Positions 26,281-35,114 of a stretch of DNA of 64,000 nucleotides are shown here, piece after piece (the stretch's first letter is position 1; each line of letters opens with the position of its first letter). Origin of the DNA: Bacteroidales bacterium. GTDB lineage: Bacteria > Bacteroidota > Bacteroidia > Bacteroidales > F082. The stretch covers positions 31,396-95,395 of the forward strand of contig JAEEII010000124.1 of the NCBI GenBank assembly GCA_016281295.1, in the 5' to 3' direction. The translations under genes and the position numbers were made by a program. A model generated the notes under the pieces. The model worked only from the letters and a program-made list of their open reading frames with translations. It was not told the DNA's origin and did no database searches.

Positions 26281-27369
26281 TTATTCTGTAATTGCTTGTT
26301 TTATATCTTCAACAGAAACTTCATCCTTCCCTAATAGATATTGAATTGTCCTTGCTCCAGATTTTAAATCTTTGTTCAATAATGCTGATGCAAGCGATGC
26401 AATGCCTTCTTGGATGGAGGTATCAACTCCCACCAATTTGGCTACGGAAATATAAAGACCCAAACCCATTGGCACATCTTCAAGCAAATAACGATGGTTA
26501 ATAAATGAAGGCCCCTTGTTGCTTGAATCAGCAAACGAGCGGAACACGGCCATGGCATCAATGTTCAAGTCTTCTTCATTGCGCCACTTGGCGGCCTCAA
26601 AATAATCCAATGGTTCGCAGTCAAAGGCTTGCAGCACCTTGTTTTTCTGTACATCAAATGCTTTAATAACATTAACTACAGACGGCGTAAATGCCTCTCG
26701 GTACATCCAAAATTCGCCATTGCTGTATTCGATACGCGAAGCAGAGAAAAGGATGCCAATCGGATGCACAATCATGTTGGGATTGTGGAATGCCGATTCA
26801 AGGATGTGCTTGCGAGTATATTTAGTGTTGTCGAAGCAGTTCGAAAGGACATCCAACACCTGCTGTGAACGACTCACCGGCAACACAGAAATGGCATTAC
26901 GAGGATTATAGAACGAAATCCTAACATATTCATTGTTGACAATACGGCCATTGTATGCAGTAGTCTCCCATTCGCTATAAGTGACATCCTTATCAATGTA
27001 CTTCTTAAAGATGAGACTACCCATATAACCAGGAACCAAAATAATGGTTTGCCCATCCCTAACATGGGGAGCAATCAATTGGGCAACAAATTCATGTTGT
27101 AATGTGGTGGTTGTCACCATAATCACATCGCCAAACTCAATGGCATCCTTTACATCTCTTGTAATCAACGAAGGCTTGACAACGTATTCACGGCCATTAC
27201 CTTGGATGGTGTCATCTTTTACTTTGAAGCTTTTTTCTTCTTGGATAATGTCAAAATATCTTCCATTGGTATTGGAAGTTTTCAACAAAGCTACTTTGTG
27301 GCCTTTTTCGAATAATTTGGCTGCATGGATAAGACCCGAATTGCCACAGCCGATAATCGTGAATTTCAT
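26281..27369 (-). CDS. Octopine/nopaline (opine) dehydrogenase family protein
   Basis: A 362-residue NAD(P)-dependent dehydrogenase. The N-terminal Rossmann motif is [54 protein letters not shown] is typical of the opine-dehydrogenase family, and the C-terminal all-helical domain includes [19 protein letters not shown] with a His in the usual active-site region. Family members reductively join a 2-oxo acid such as pyruvate to the amino group of an amino acid. In this locus it may make an N-(1-carboxyethyl) amino acid for attachment to a uronic acid by the ATP-grasp enzymes. That is an inference. A 2-dehydropantoate-reductase-like role is possible too. Confidence 0.78.
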   Translation of the reverse strand: MKFTIIGCGNSGLIHAAKLFEKGHKVALLKTSNTNGRYFDIIQEEKSFKVKDDTIQGNGREYVVKPSLITRDVKDAIEFGDVIMVTTTTLQHEFVAQLIAPHVRDGQTIILVPGYMGSLIFKKYIDKDVTYSEWETTAYNGRIVNNEYVRISFYNPRNAISVLPVSRSQQVLDVLSNCFDNTKYTRKHILESAFHNPNMIVHPIGILFSASRIEYSNGEFWMYREAFTPSVVNVIKAFDVQKNKVLQAFDCEPLDYFEAAKWRNEEDLNIDAMAVFRSFADSSNKGPSFINHRYLLEDVPMGLGLYISVAKLVGVDTSIQEGIASLASALLNKDLKSGARTIQYLLGKDEVSVEDIKQAITE

Positions 27370-27386
27370 ATTTTTTAATAATTATG

Positions 27387-28772
27387 TTATTTACTTTTTT
27401 CTTCTTCACTTGAATCAATCCTTTTCCATTCCGACTTCCACTTCTTCCCGTCATAAACATTCTCAGCCTTATAACGCTGACCCTTCACTTGAACTGTGCG
27501 TCCATGATACGAAGAAGTCCAGCCAACAGAAAGATTGGGCAGGGCATCCAACTCTTCCACAATCCCTTCAATTTGCACCTCGTTTTGAAGATACTTACCA
27601 TTATTATAAAATGGTTTGGCATCCCCTTCTCTATAGTTGATCTGTCCTTTCTTATATTGATTGTTTCCCACAAAGGAAACTTCAAAGCGATTCTGTTCGT
27701 ACTCTGTCAGCCCTGAATGAATATATACCAATGACTTCATGTTACGCTCCACCTTGGCATTCTGAATCGAGATATTCCAAGCAGAATGACAGATAGCTAC
27801 GTATGGTGGCATCTCATACATTTTGCCATCTTTCCCTTGATATGTCAATGGCTTATAAAGCTGAAGCTTTTCAAGGGTAACTGGATCATTCCAATTGAAT
27901 GAATCCGCATTGGACATAAAGGTAATCGATTGCAGATTGTCGCTGCCAGCAGCATAAAAATAACGGAACACCTGATATTGATTTGAATAACTCAATGGAC
28001 CTACAAAAGTCTGCGTCTTTGTGGCTTTGGGATAATAAATCGTCCTATAATAATCAATGAAGTTTTCTGACACAATCGACCCATTATAATAAGCCCATTC
28101 AAAACAAGAATTGTCGTTCTGCTCCATACCTCCATTGATATAATTCAAAGAGATGGTGGAGTCCGTCAAACCGCTTGATGTATCTTCATTCTTCGCAAAA
28201 TAAAACAAAGTCAAAAAAGTATTTTGCGTGATTTGGCTAACCTTATGCACAGGCGTATCGCTAAACAACACCCCAAAATTTGAAATGTTACATCCATGGA
28301 TTACAAGTCCTTTGCATTCACAATGATCGAAAAAACGGACATTTAAATCACGCTTCCCGGTTACACAAACCCGTTCAATACTACCACTCATAGTAGCAGA
28401 CTTAAATAAGGAAACCCCTTTCTCCACAGATATACCTCCAAACTTCTCGGGAACGTAAGAACCTTTTTTAATCGGGATGCAACCCATCATATTCAACGTA
28501 TAGGATTGGTACTCCTTATTATAATAATTCAATGTTCCCGTCACTTTGAAGTCATAACCCGATGGGAAATACAACACTTTGCCTTTTTGATTTGACTCAT
28601 ATAATGCCTTACGCAACGCCTCAGTGTCATCATGCTTACCGTCCCCTTTCGCTCCAAACATCAAAGGTGTAAGATAGTCAGAGAAAGGCGCACTATCGTT
28701 ACCTTTTACTGAAGCACAACTATCCAACGAGGACACCATCAATAGAATACAAATCAAAAGACTATATTTCAT
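27387..28772 (-). CDS. Pectate-lyase-superfamily beta-helix lipoprotein
   Basis: A 461-residue protein with a lipoprotein signal peptide (lipobox SLDSC, acylated C19). The domain start MFGAKGDGKHDDTEALRKAL is typical of right-handed beta-helix pectate-lyase-3/glycosyl-hydrolase-28-like proteins, which bind or cleave polysaccharides. It should sit in the outer or inner membrane facing the periplasm or the surface. It is placed 17 bases after the opine-dehydrogenase gene and directly after the PIG-L-like gene in one operon. It may trim or bind the polysaccharide made here. No catalytic residues can be assigned. Confidence 0.72.
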   Translation of the reverse strand: MKYSLLICILLMVSSLDSCASVKGNDSAPFSDYLTPLMFGAKGDGKHDDTEALRKALYESNQKGKVLYFPSGYDFKVTGTLNYYNKEYQSYTLNMMGCIPIKKGSYVPEKFGGISVEKGVSLFKSATMSGSIERVCVTGKRDLNVRFFDHCECKGLVIHGCNISNFGVLFSDTPVHKVSQITQNTFLTLFYFAKNEDTSSGLTDSTISLNYINGGMEQNDNSCFEWAYYNGSIVSENFIDYYRTIYYPKATKTQTFVGPLSYSNQYQVFRYFYAAGSDNLQSITFMSNADSFNWNDPVTLEKLQLYKPLTYQGKDGKMYEMPPYVAICHSAWNISIQNAKVERNMKSLVYIHSGLTEYEQNRFEVSFVGNNQYKKGQINYREGDAKPFYNNGKYLQNEVQIEGIVEELDALPNLSVGWTSSYHGRTVQVKGQRYKAENVYDGKKWKSEWKRIDSSEEEKSK

Positions 28773-28773
28773 T

Positions 28774-30096
28774 TTAACAATTTACTTCATCAACAAACTC
28801 CTCAGCACTCATCTGTCTCAAAAAAAGAAGTCCGTGCGTGGCACGAATGAGCGGATGAGAGTTCTCATAGAAAAAGTCCTTCCCGAGGAGGAACTGGATG
28901 TCTTTATATTGTTTCACCCAGATGCTCTCCGACAGCTCGCTGAACGGTCCGTCGAAATCGGGATTAGGGAACTCGGCTTTGACTTGCGTCAGATAACTGT
29001 CCTTAAAAGCCTTCTCAAAGACGGCAAACGAATTAAGCGAAACAGGCACATACACATTGGCTTCAGCCGGATGATATGTTGACCATACGTTGCGATAGCC
29101 GAAAATCCTCAACCTGCTAAGATTGGATTCCTCACCCCAACGTTTGACAGCCTCAGCAATGGAACACATCACCTTGTAATGTGTATTGGGACCCAAACCG
29201 ACCCAGTCCATAGCCACCGTGATCACTGTTGGCTTCAATGAACGAAGCTGATTGAGAATGGGCATGACATCTCGATCCAAGTCAGGCTTCCATGATCCTT
29301 GAGGGGCTCCCTGTTCATGATACAAACCCAGTCTCAAGTGATGGACATGGTCCAACGCAGTACCAGCGTACGCCCAAACGAGCTCTTCCTCAAACTCACG
29401 AATCTGCCCCTTGAGCTGTTGTATCTCAGGGCTATTCGGTAATGACATGCGCAAAGCACGTATCTCTTTCTCAAGCCTATCTTCGATTTCCTCCACACTC
29501 TTCAAATGCCACAAACCAACAGCATCACGAAGGATACGATGACAAAAGCCACGTCTCATCTCATCAGGGTTCTTGCGCGCGACATTGTCGAGATAATGAT
29601 GGATGTCCTTCTCCTGCTTGAAACGATACCCCTGTTCAAAGAAATCGGGATAACTCACCATCTCAATACGGCCTTGATACAGGTAATCCAACGTGTCGTT
29701 CAAGGCATCCAACAAAAACTTATCGGTGACCGAATGGTAACCTGAAGTCATGATGGCAAAATGCACCTGGTTGGAAGGAGAGCGCAACTGTCGGATGATG
29801 AGGGGCATGATGCCCAGCATTATATCGTCGTGATGCGGACCCGTATGAAAAATCACCTCGTTCTCGAATGGGGTCACACCACGCCACAACTTGGCTTCAA
29901 CGTCTTTGATGACCTGCTGCACCACCTCAAGACTCAAGTCTGGGATTCTCGAACAGCGCGGGTCGTTCTTCAAATCCTCAAGCGTCAACTTGGGAGCATA
30001 ACGATTGAGGATTTTGCAAAGGCCCAACACTGCATGTACGGTCTTCTCAAAACCCCATGGCCCCTCAAAAATAGATGGATCAGTTTTGTTGAACAT
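28774..30096 (-). CDS. PIG-L/LmbE-like deacetylase
   Basis: A 440-residue protein whose centre is a PIG-L-type N-deacetylase domain. The zinc motif is HTGPHHDDIMLG (84-95), in place of the usual PHPDD. Further likely metal or catalytic residues lie in DHVHHL (249-254) and GPNTHYK (302-308). The same arrangement occurs as the C-terminal half of long glucosamine-6-phosphate-deaminase-like proteins, but here it stands alone with an extra helical N-terminus. It may remove an acetyl group from a GlcNAc-type sugar nucleotide or glycan. It begins 13 bases after the UDP-glucose dehydrogenase gene. Confidence 0.65.
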   Translation of the reverse strand: MFNKTDPSIFEGPWGFEKTVHAVLGLCKILNRYAPKLTLEDLKNDPRCSRIPDLSLEVVQQVIKDVEAKLWRGVTPFENEVIFHTGPHHDDIMLGIMPLIIRQLRSPSNQVHFAIMTSGYHSVTDKFLLDALNDTLDYLYQGRIEMVSYPDFFEQGYRFKQEKDIHHYLDNVARKNPDEMRRGFCHRILRDAVGLWHLKSVEEIEDRLEKEIRALRMSLPNSPEIQQLKGQIREFEEELVWAYAGTALDHVHHLRLGLYHEQGAPQGSWKPDLDRDVMPILNQLRSLKPTVITVAMDWVGLGPNTHYKVMCSIAEAVKRWGEESNLSRLRIFGYRNVWSTYHPAEANVYVPVSLNSFAVFEKAFKDSYLTQVKAEFPNPDFDGPFSELSESIWVKQYKDIQFLLGKDFFYENSHPLIRATHGLLFLRQMSAEEFVDEVNC

Positions 30097-30109
30097 CCAA
30101 ATGCGCTCC

Positions 30110-31408
30110 TTAATCCCTCTTGAAAATGTCTCTGGTATAAACCTTCTCCCTCACATCGTCCAGACAGCTGTCGTAGCGGTTGGCGATGATGGCCTGACTT
30201 TGTGTCTTGAACTTGTCAAGATCATTCACCACCACGCTGCCAAAGAAGGTTGTCCCATCTTCCAAGGTGGGTTCATAGATGATCACCTCCGCCCCTTTGG
30301 CTTTAATACGCTTCATCACACCCTGGATGGAGGACTGACGGAAATTATCGCTGTTCGACTTCATAGTCAGACGATAGACGCCAATGACACAGCGCTTTTC
30401 GTTAGCAGCATTATATTGTCCTTGATCAAAATAATCGTAATAACCGGCTTTCTTCAACACCTGATCGGCGATAAAGTCCTTACGAGTACGGTTACTCTCA
30501 ACAATAGCCCGGATGAGATCTTCCGGAACGTCTTCGTAATTCGCCAATAACTGTTTGGTATCTTTTGGCAGGCAATAGCCGCCATAGCCAAAACTCGGGT
30601 TGTTATAATGACTTCCAATACGCGGATCGAGGCAGATGCCATCAATGATGGCTTGGGTATCGAGACCCTTCACCTCGGCGTAAGTATCCAATTCATTGAA
30701 ATAACTCACACGAAGTGCAAGATACGTATTGGCAAAGAGCTTCACAGCCTCGGCTTCCTTCATGCCCATGAAAAGCACTGGCACATCCTCTTTGATAGCC
30801 CCTTGTTGCAACAGATGAGCGAATGACTTGGCTTTCTCCTCAAGATCAACACTGACCACCTTCTTGATGGCTTCGTTCTCTTCGTCAAAGCCATCAATCT
30901 GTTTGGGATAACCCACGATGATACGGCTGGGATAAAGGTTGTCGTACAACGCCTTACTCTCCCGCAAGAATTCGGGTGAAAACAAAAGGTTGAACTTCTT
31001 CACGCCCTTAGCAGCGTATTTCACATAAAGGCTGCGGGTATAACCCACCGGGATGGTACTCTTAATCACCATCACCGCATCGGGATTCACACTCAACACC
31101 AAGTCAATCACCTCCTCCACATGTGAAGTGTCGAAGAAATTCTTCTGAGGGTCATAATTGGTAGGAGCCGCGATGACCACAAACTCAGCATCTTTATAAG
31201 CTTTTGCCCCATCGAGGGTAGCCGTCAAATCAAGATCTTTTTCCGCAAGATATTTCTCGATATACTCGTCCTGAATGGGTGATTTCTTCCGGTTGATCAT
31301 CTCCACTTTCTCGGGAATCACATCAACCGCTGTGACATGGTTGTGCTGGGCCAACAAGGTGGCAATACTAAGACCCACATAACCGGTACCTGCTACTGCA
31401 ATATTCAT
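30110..31408 (-). CDS. ugd: UDP-glucose 6-dehydrogenase family
   Basis: A 432-residue nucleotide-sugar dehydrogenase. The N-terminal NAD site is [19 protein letters not shown], the central domain has [20 protein letters not shown] (catalytic K223), and the active-site Cys279 lies in [16 protein letters not shown]. It oxidises C6 of a UDP-hexose twice, most likely UDP-glucose to UDP-glucuronate. It supplies an acidic sugar whose carboxylate could be amidated by the ATP-grasp enzymes of this locus. It is 2 bases downstream of the wbuC gene. The enzyme at 42,239 is a second, distinct dehydrogenase with another substrate type. Confidence 0.88.
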   Translation of the reverse strand: MNIAVAGTGYVGLSIATLLAQHNHVTAVDVIPEKVEMINRKKSPIQDEYIEKYLAEKDLDLTATLDGAKAYKDAEFVVIAAPTNYDPQKNFFDTSHVEEVIDLVLSVNPDAVMVIKSTIPVGYTRSLYVKYAAKGVKKFNLLFSPEFLRESKALYDNLYPSRIIVGYPKQIDGFDEENEAIKKVVSVDLEEKAKSFAHLLQQGAIKEDVPVLFMGMKEAEAVKLFANTYLALRVSYFNELDTYAEVKGLDTQAIIDGICLDPRIGSHYNNPSFGYGGYCLPKDTKQLLANYEDVPEDLIRAIVESNRTRKDFIADQVLKKAGYYDYFDQGQYNAANEKRCVIGVYRLTMKSNSDNFRQSSIQGVMKRIKAKGAEVIIYEPTLEDGTTFFGSVVVNDLDKFKTQSQAIIANRYDSCLDDVREKVYTRDIFKRD

Positions 31409-31410
31409 GA

Positions 31411-31815
31411 TTATTTATGCTCTAATTTTAAAATATTATCTTCTGTCAAAGGCTCCCAAAGCCCATCTTTTGTCTCCAGAATCACCGTTCCTGACTCTAA
31501 ACTCTCCAAAGAATGCCATTGTCCCTTCGGGACGCTGAGACCCAAAAGACTGCTGTTAGCCTCCACTAAAAACGAATCGGTGATCTCGCCTTGGTCATTG
31601 TAATAGTTCCATCTCACCTTGCCTCTCAACACCACCACAGTCTCAGAACTGTTGCAATGACGATGGATAGGCATCATTGTCCCGGGTTCCATAGCGTTCA
31701 GCATCCGCTGAGAATGATCCTCCGGCGTATTTCTCAGGTCAAGATTCATCCGAAGGCGCGGAGCGGCTTTTGCCTGCTCGGTCAACTCATCAAGGAGGTT
31801 AATGTCAATCAGCAT
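31411..31815 (-). CDS. wbuC: WbuC-family cupin metalloprotein
   Basis: A 134-residue cupin-fold protein. Blocks [42 protein letters not shown] (metal-binding His pair and Glu) and [19 protein letters not shown] match WbuC. WbuC is regularly found beside FucNAc synthesis genes and wbuB in O-antigen loci, and its biochemical role is not settled. Its presence supports assigning the neighbouring genes to FucNAc metabolism. The 83-base gap upstream contains TAACTTTG on the minus strand (31,863-31,870), a -7-like element without a good -33 partner, so a weak internal promoter is possible. Confidence 0.85.
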   Translation of the reverse strand: MLIDINLLDELTEQAKAAPRLRMNLDLRNTPEDHSQRMLNAMEPGTMMPIHRHCNSSETVVVLRGKVRWNYYNDQGEITDSFLVEANSSLLGLSVPKGQWHSLESLESGTVILETKDGLWEPLTEDNILKLEHK

Positions 31816-31898
31816 GTTTTATCAATTCCACGAATCACACGGATTTTCAAGTATCTTTTTATCAAAGTTATACTTGTGATACTCGAGATACGTGGAGC

Positions 31899-33056
31899 CT
31901 ATTTTCGCCAGACCATCTTGTTCACAATCCCTGTGTAACTTTGAATGATCTTCACCACTTTAGTACTTACGTTCTCATCCACATAATCCGGAACCGGAAT
32001 ACCATGATCGCCGTTTTTGTTCATCTCAACAGCGCAATCCACGGCTTGCAAGAGACTGTCAGTGTCGATGCCTGCAATAAAGAAACAGCCTTTATCCAAG
32101 GCTTCGGGGCGCTCGGTACTGGTACGGATACAAACGGCAGGGAACGGGTGACCGACGCTGGTGAAGAAACTGGATTCTTCTGGGAGAGTACCGCTATCTG
32201 AAACCACAGCGAAAGCGTTCATCTGCAAACAGTTGTAGTCATGGAAACCCAAAGGTTCGTGTTGAATAACTCGCGGATCGAGTTTAAAACCAGATGCTTC
32301 GAGACGCTTGCGGCTACGGGGATGGCAACTATATAAAATAGGTATATCATACTTCATAGCCATAGCGTTGATGGCATTGAAAAGACTCAAGAAGTTCTTT
32401 TCGGTGTCAATATTCTCTTCTCTGTGTGCGCTCAGAAGGATATATTTTCCTTTTTCAAGGTTCAAACGCTTGTGGATGTCGGATGCTTCAATTTCTTGCA
32501 AGTTGTTATGCAACACCTCTGCCATGGGGCTGCCTGTAACGTATGTGCGCTCTTTGGGGAGTCCACAATCAGCAAGGTATCTTCTTGCATGTTCACTATA
32601 GGCCATATTCACATCGCTGATAATGTCTACAATACGGCGGTTGGTTTCTTCGGGCAGACATTCATCTTTGCAGCGATTACCAGCCTCCATGTGGAAAATC
32701 GGGATATGAAGACGTTTGGCACCGATGACGCTAAGACACGAGTTGGTGTCGCCCAAAACGAGAACTGCATCCGGCTTGATCTCTACCATAAGTTGGTAGC
32801 TTTTGGCGATAATATTACCCATAGTCTCGCCCAAGTCATTACCCACCGCATTCATATAAACCTCAGGATCAGCAAGTTTCAGGTCCTTGAAGAACACGCC
32901 GTTTAAATTATAGTCGTAGTTCTGGCCGGTATGCGCCAGTATCGTGTCGAAATACTGACGGCATTTGTTGATGACCGCCGCCAAGCGGATGATCTCCGGG
33001 CGCGTGCCTACGATGATAAGAAGCTTCAGCTTTCCGTTATTCTGAAATGATGCCAT
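31899..33056 (-). CDS. fnlC: UDP-N-acetylglucosamine 2-epimerase family, FnlC/WbjD-like
   Basis: A 385-residue non-hydrolysing 2-epimerase. It has LLIIVGTRPEIIRLAAVI, the TGQNYDYNLNGVFF block, HMEAGNRCKDECLPEETNR and SDSGTLPEESSFF, all typical of the WecB/WbjD group. Together with FnlA and FnlB encoded upstream it completes UDP-GlcNAc to UDP-N-acetyl-L-fucosamine, where FnlC performs the last C2 epimerisation. A simple UDP-ManNAc epimerase (WecB) is the alternative, but the HMEAGNRCKDECLPEETNR region and the context favour FnlC. The GxxExxY gene and repeats separate it from fnlB. Confidence 0.87.
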   Translation of the reverse strand: MASFQNNGKLKLLIIVGTRPEIIRLAAVINKCRQYFDTILAHTGQNYDYNLNGVFFKDLKLADPEVYMNAVGNDLGETMGNIIAKSYQLMVEIKPDAVLVLGDTNSCLSVIGAKRLHIPIFHMEAGNRCKDECLPEETNRRIVDIISDVNMAYSEHARRYLADCGLPKERTYVTGSPMAEVLHNNLQEIEASDIHKRLNLEKGKYILLSAHREENIDTEKNFLSLFNAINAMAMKYDIPILYSCHPRSRKRLEASGFKLDPRVIQHEPLGFHDYNCLQMNAFAVVSDSGTLPEESSFFTSVGHPFPAVCIRTSTERPEALDKGCFFIAGIDTDSLLQAVDCAVEMNKNGDHGIPVPDYVDENVSTKVVKIIQSYTGIVNKMVWRK

Positions 33057-33118
33057 ATCAATTTGTTTTTTTCTATTTCACACTGAGTGATATATATTAT
33101 CACACAGAAAGAATTTTT

Positions 33119-33221
33119 CACACAGAAAGCACGGAAATTTGTTTGCCTTGCGGCAAACGGCTCCTCACGCCATTATTTATAAAAAAATCTTTCTTTCTGC
33201 GATTTCTGTGATTTCTGTGTG
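33119..33221. repeat. Imperfect palindrome with TTCTGTG motifs downstream of the GxxExxY gene
   Basis: Arms 33,119-33,138 and 33,202-33,221 pair at 18 of 20 positions and end in CACACAG/CTGTGTG. A nested hairpin GTTTGCC/GGCAAAC with a 4-base loop lies at 33,141-33,158. The stretch 33,057-33,250 contains no gene. Related CTGTG-rich DNA flanks the other side of the GxxExxY gene and lies between fnlB and fnlA. Confidence 0.7.
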
Positions 33222-33250
33222 ACATTATAGTGTGACATTTTGTGTGCCTT

Positions 33251-33622
33251 TTAATTCACGATGCGTTTCATTGAAGAAAGGATGTCATCTGTGTTAAAGT
33301 TAACAAGCAGACCCACTCTCTTGTCCATTAATCTCAGATAGGTGAGCAGTTGCTTTGCGAATACCTTCTTCATTTCTTCGACTGATTTGATTTCAACAAT
33401 AACACTGTCTTCAACAAGAAGGTCAAGTCGCAACTCCGTGTTCAAAACATTGCCTTTGTAAACAATGGGCACATGCTTCTGTCGTTCAACAGTCAAGCCA
33501 CGTTGCTCAAGCTCAAAAACCAATGCCTCCTCATATACCGACTCCAATAAACCCGGCCCAAGAGCCTTATAAACATCATAAATGGCCCCACGGATTTCAT
33601 ATGTAATATCATTATCTGTCAT
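33251..33622 (-). CDS. GxxExxY family protein
   Basis: A 123-residue protein with the family name motif in GPGLLESVYEEAL. The strand-rich core LRLDLLVEDSVIVEIKSVEEM has a D...ExK arrangement like a PD-(D/E)XK nuclease fold. Function is unknown; members are small, often present in many copies in Bacteroidota and frequently found near surface-polysaccharide genes and repeats. It lies between fnlB and fnlC, and TTCTGTG-type repeat DNA borders it on both sides, so it looks like a passenger cassette. Confidence 0.85.
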   Translation of the reverse strand: MTDNDITYEIRGAIYDVYKALGPGLLESVYEEALVFELEQRGLTVERQKHVPIVYKGNVLNTELRLDLLVEDSVIVEIKSVEEMKKVFAKQLLTYLRLMDKRVGLLVNFNTDDILSSMKRIVN

Positions 33623-33656
33623 TTGTCCGGCAGGTAGCGTGCCAAAGGCGCGCTAC

Positions 33657-33685
33657 TTTCTGTGCTTTCTGTGTTTTCTGTGTGA
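33657..33685. repeat. TTTCTGTG direct repeats upstream of the GxxExxY gene
   Basis: Three near-tandem copies of TTTCTGTG in 29 bases, ending in TTTCTGTGTGA. The same arrangement and orientation occurs at 33,202-33,222 on the other side of the GxxExxY gene, so the gene is framed by directly repeated copies. Confidence 0.6.
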
Positions 33686-33709
33686 AATCTAAAATATTTC
33701 CGCGTGACC

Positions 33710-34978
33710 TCAAACAGGATCGAAGAAAGTATCCGGGTGAGCAGGATCGAAGACTTCATTGCAGTACATGACTGTGACCAAATCCTCGGTGTCGGAGAGG
33801 TTGATGATGTTATGCGTGTAACCAGGGAGCATGTGCACCACTTGGATGTTGTCGCCAGAGACTTCGAATTCAATCACCTCATCCGTGCCTTCCTTACGCT
33901 CCTGAATCAAGCCATGTCCTTTCACCACGATGAAGAGTTCCCATTTAGTATGATGCCAATGTTGCCCCTTGGTAATACCAGGCTTGCTGATGTTAATCGA
34001 GACTTGTCCACAATTGGCAAGATGCACTAGTTCGGTGAAGGACCCTCTTTGATCCACATTCATCTTCAGAGGATAGGCCACTTTCTCTTTAGGAAGATAT
34101 GAGAGATATGTGGAGTATAGTTTTTTGGCAAAGCTTCCTTCTGGAATCTCAGGAATCATCAAAGTCTTTGGTTGTTCCGAAAAACGGTACAACAAATCCA
34201 CAATCTCGCCCAACTTCACAAAATGAGTCACAGGACAATAGCAGTATTTTCCTTTCTCCAAAGGGAACACGCCCAAACCATCGAAATCGCAACGATGTTC
34301 TTTACCTTGCAGGGCATTCATCATCTCCGCCACCAAATCATCAATATACAATAATTCCAGCTCTACACTTGGATCATTAACTGTGATTGGCAAGTCATTG
34401 GCGATGTTGTTACAGAAGGTTGCTACTGCACTGTTGTAGTTCGGCCGGCACCACTTACCGAAGAGGTTCGGGAACCTGTAAATCAGAACACGAGGCTTTT
34501 GTTTTGAACACGAATCTCTCGAATCTAACGAATCTTTATTCGTGTCATTCGTGCAATTCGTGTTCAAAAAATCTCTTTCGTAGTCCAGGAACAACTCCTC
34601 CCCCGCTTTTTTGCTTCGACCATATTCAGAGTTCCCGAAACGACCTGTCAAAGAGGCTTGCTGGGAAGAACTCAGCATGACAGGACAGGTGTTATGATAT
34701 TTCTTCAAGGTGTCCAGCAAAGTAGAAGCAAAACCGAAGTTGCCTTCCATGAATTCGCTTTGTTCTTTCGGACGGTTGACGCCAGCGAGATTGAATACGA
34801 AATCGCAGTCACGACAATAAGCATCAAGCTCTTCAGGGGTGCTATCGATATCGTATTCATAGACGGCATCCACCTTAAGGTCGCCATAGCAACGAGCCTT
34901 GCCTTCCTTTATATTATTAAGTTCTGCACAAAGGTTTTTACCCACAAAACCCTTGGCACCAGTTACGAGAATCTTCAT
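33710..34978 (-). CDS. fnlB: FnlB/WbjC/Cap5F-like NAD-dependent reductase with cupin domain
   Basis: A bifunctional-looking enzyme of 422 residues. The N-terminal short-chain dehydrogenase domain has KILVTGAKGFVGKNL and the catalytic Y-x3-K in NSEYGRSKKAGEELF. The C-terminal cupin domain has KPGITKGQHWHHTKWELFIVV. In the FucNAc route it epimerises and reduces the product of FnlA. I chose the ATG at 34,976-34,978 because MKILVTGA is the standard start; an ATG six codons upstream is also open. Residues 137-160 (NTNCTNDTNKDSLDSRDSC and flanks) are an extra segment encoded by a palindromic DNA element (34,502-34,569). It lies between the YxxxK helix and the strand RVLIYRFPNLF, and the frame is kept. 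Confidence 0.87.
   Translation of the reverse strand: MKILVTGAKGFVGKNLCAELNNIKEGKARCYGDLKVDAVYEYDIDSTPEELDAYCRDCDFVFNLAGVNRPKEQSEFMEGNFGFASTLLDTLKKYHNTCPVMLSSSQQASLTGRFGNSEYGRSKKAGEELFLDYERDFLNTNCTNDTNKDSLDSRDSCSKQKPRVLIYRFPNLFGKWCRPNYNSAVATFCNNIANDLPITVNDPSVELELLYIDDLVAEMMNALQGKEHRCDFDGLGVFPLEKGKYCYCPVTHFVKLGEIVDLLYRFSEQPKTLMIPEIPEGSFAKKLYSTYLSYLPKEKVAYPLKMNVDQRGSFTELVHLANCGQVSINISKPGITKGQHWHHTKWELFIVVKGHGLIQERKEGTDEVIEFEVSGDNIQVVHMLPGYTHNIINLSDTEDLVTVMYCNEVFDPAHPDTFFDPV
34502..34569. repeat. 68-base palindromic element inside fnlB
   Basis: Perfect 14-base arms TTTTGAACACGAAT (34,502-34,515) and ATTCGTGTTCAAAA (34,556-34,569) enclose a 40-base centre rich in CGAAT/ATTCG words. The element lies fully within the fnlB reading frame and encodes a hydrophilic Asn/Ser/Asp-rich segment. 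CGAATT-word repeats also occur between genes at 44,340-44,450. Confidence 0.85.
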
Positions 34979-35028
34979 TGGGGGTTGATTTAGCACACAG
35001 ATTGAATAGGCTCACAGGTTTAATTTGG

Positions 35029-35110
35029 CACACAGATCTCACAGATTTCACAGATTATATTATTCTATTTACTGAATTAAAATATCTGTGAAATCTGTGA
35101 GATCTGTGTG
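35029..35110. repeat. 82-base palindrome between fnlA and fnlB
   Basis: Perfect 27-base arms (35,029-35,055 and 35,084-35,110) made of CACAGAT words surround a 28-base AT-rich centre. The right arm ends 4 bases before the fnlA stop codon. No T-run follows, so it is not a classical terminator, though the transcript would fold into a very stable hairpin between two genes of one pathway. Confidence 0.9.
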
Positions 35111-35114
35111 ACAC

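Noticed and set aside
34502..34569. The fnlB palindrome as a transcription terminator
   Set aside because: It lies well inside an intact reading frame with 260 more codons of conserved protein after it, and no T-run follows.
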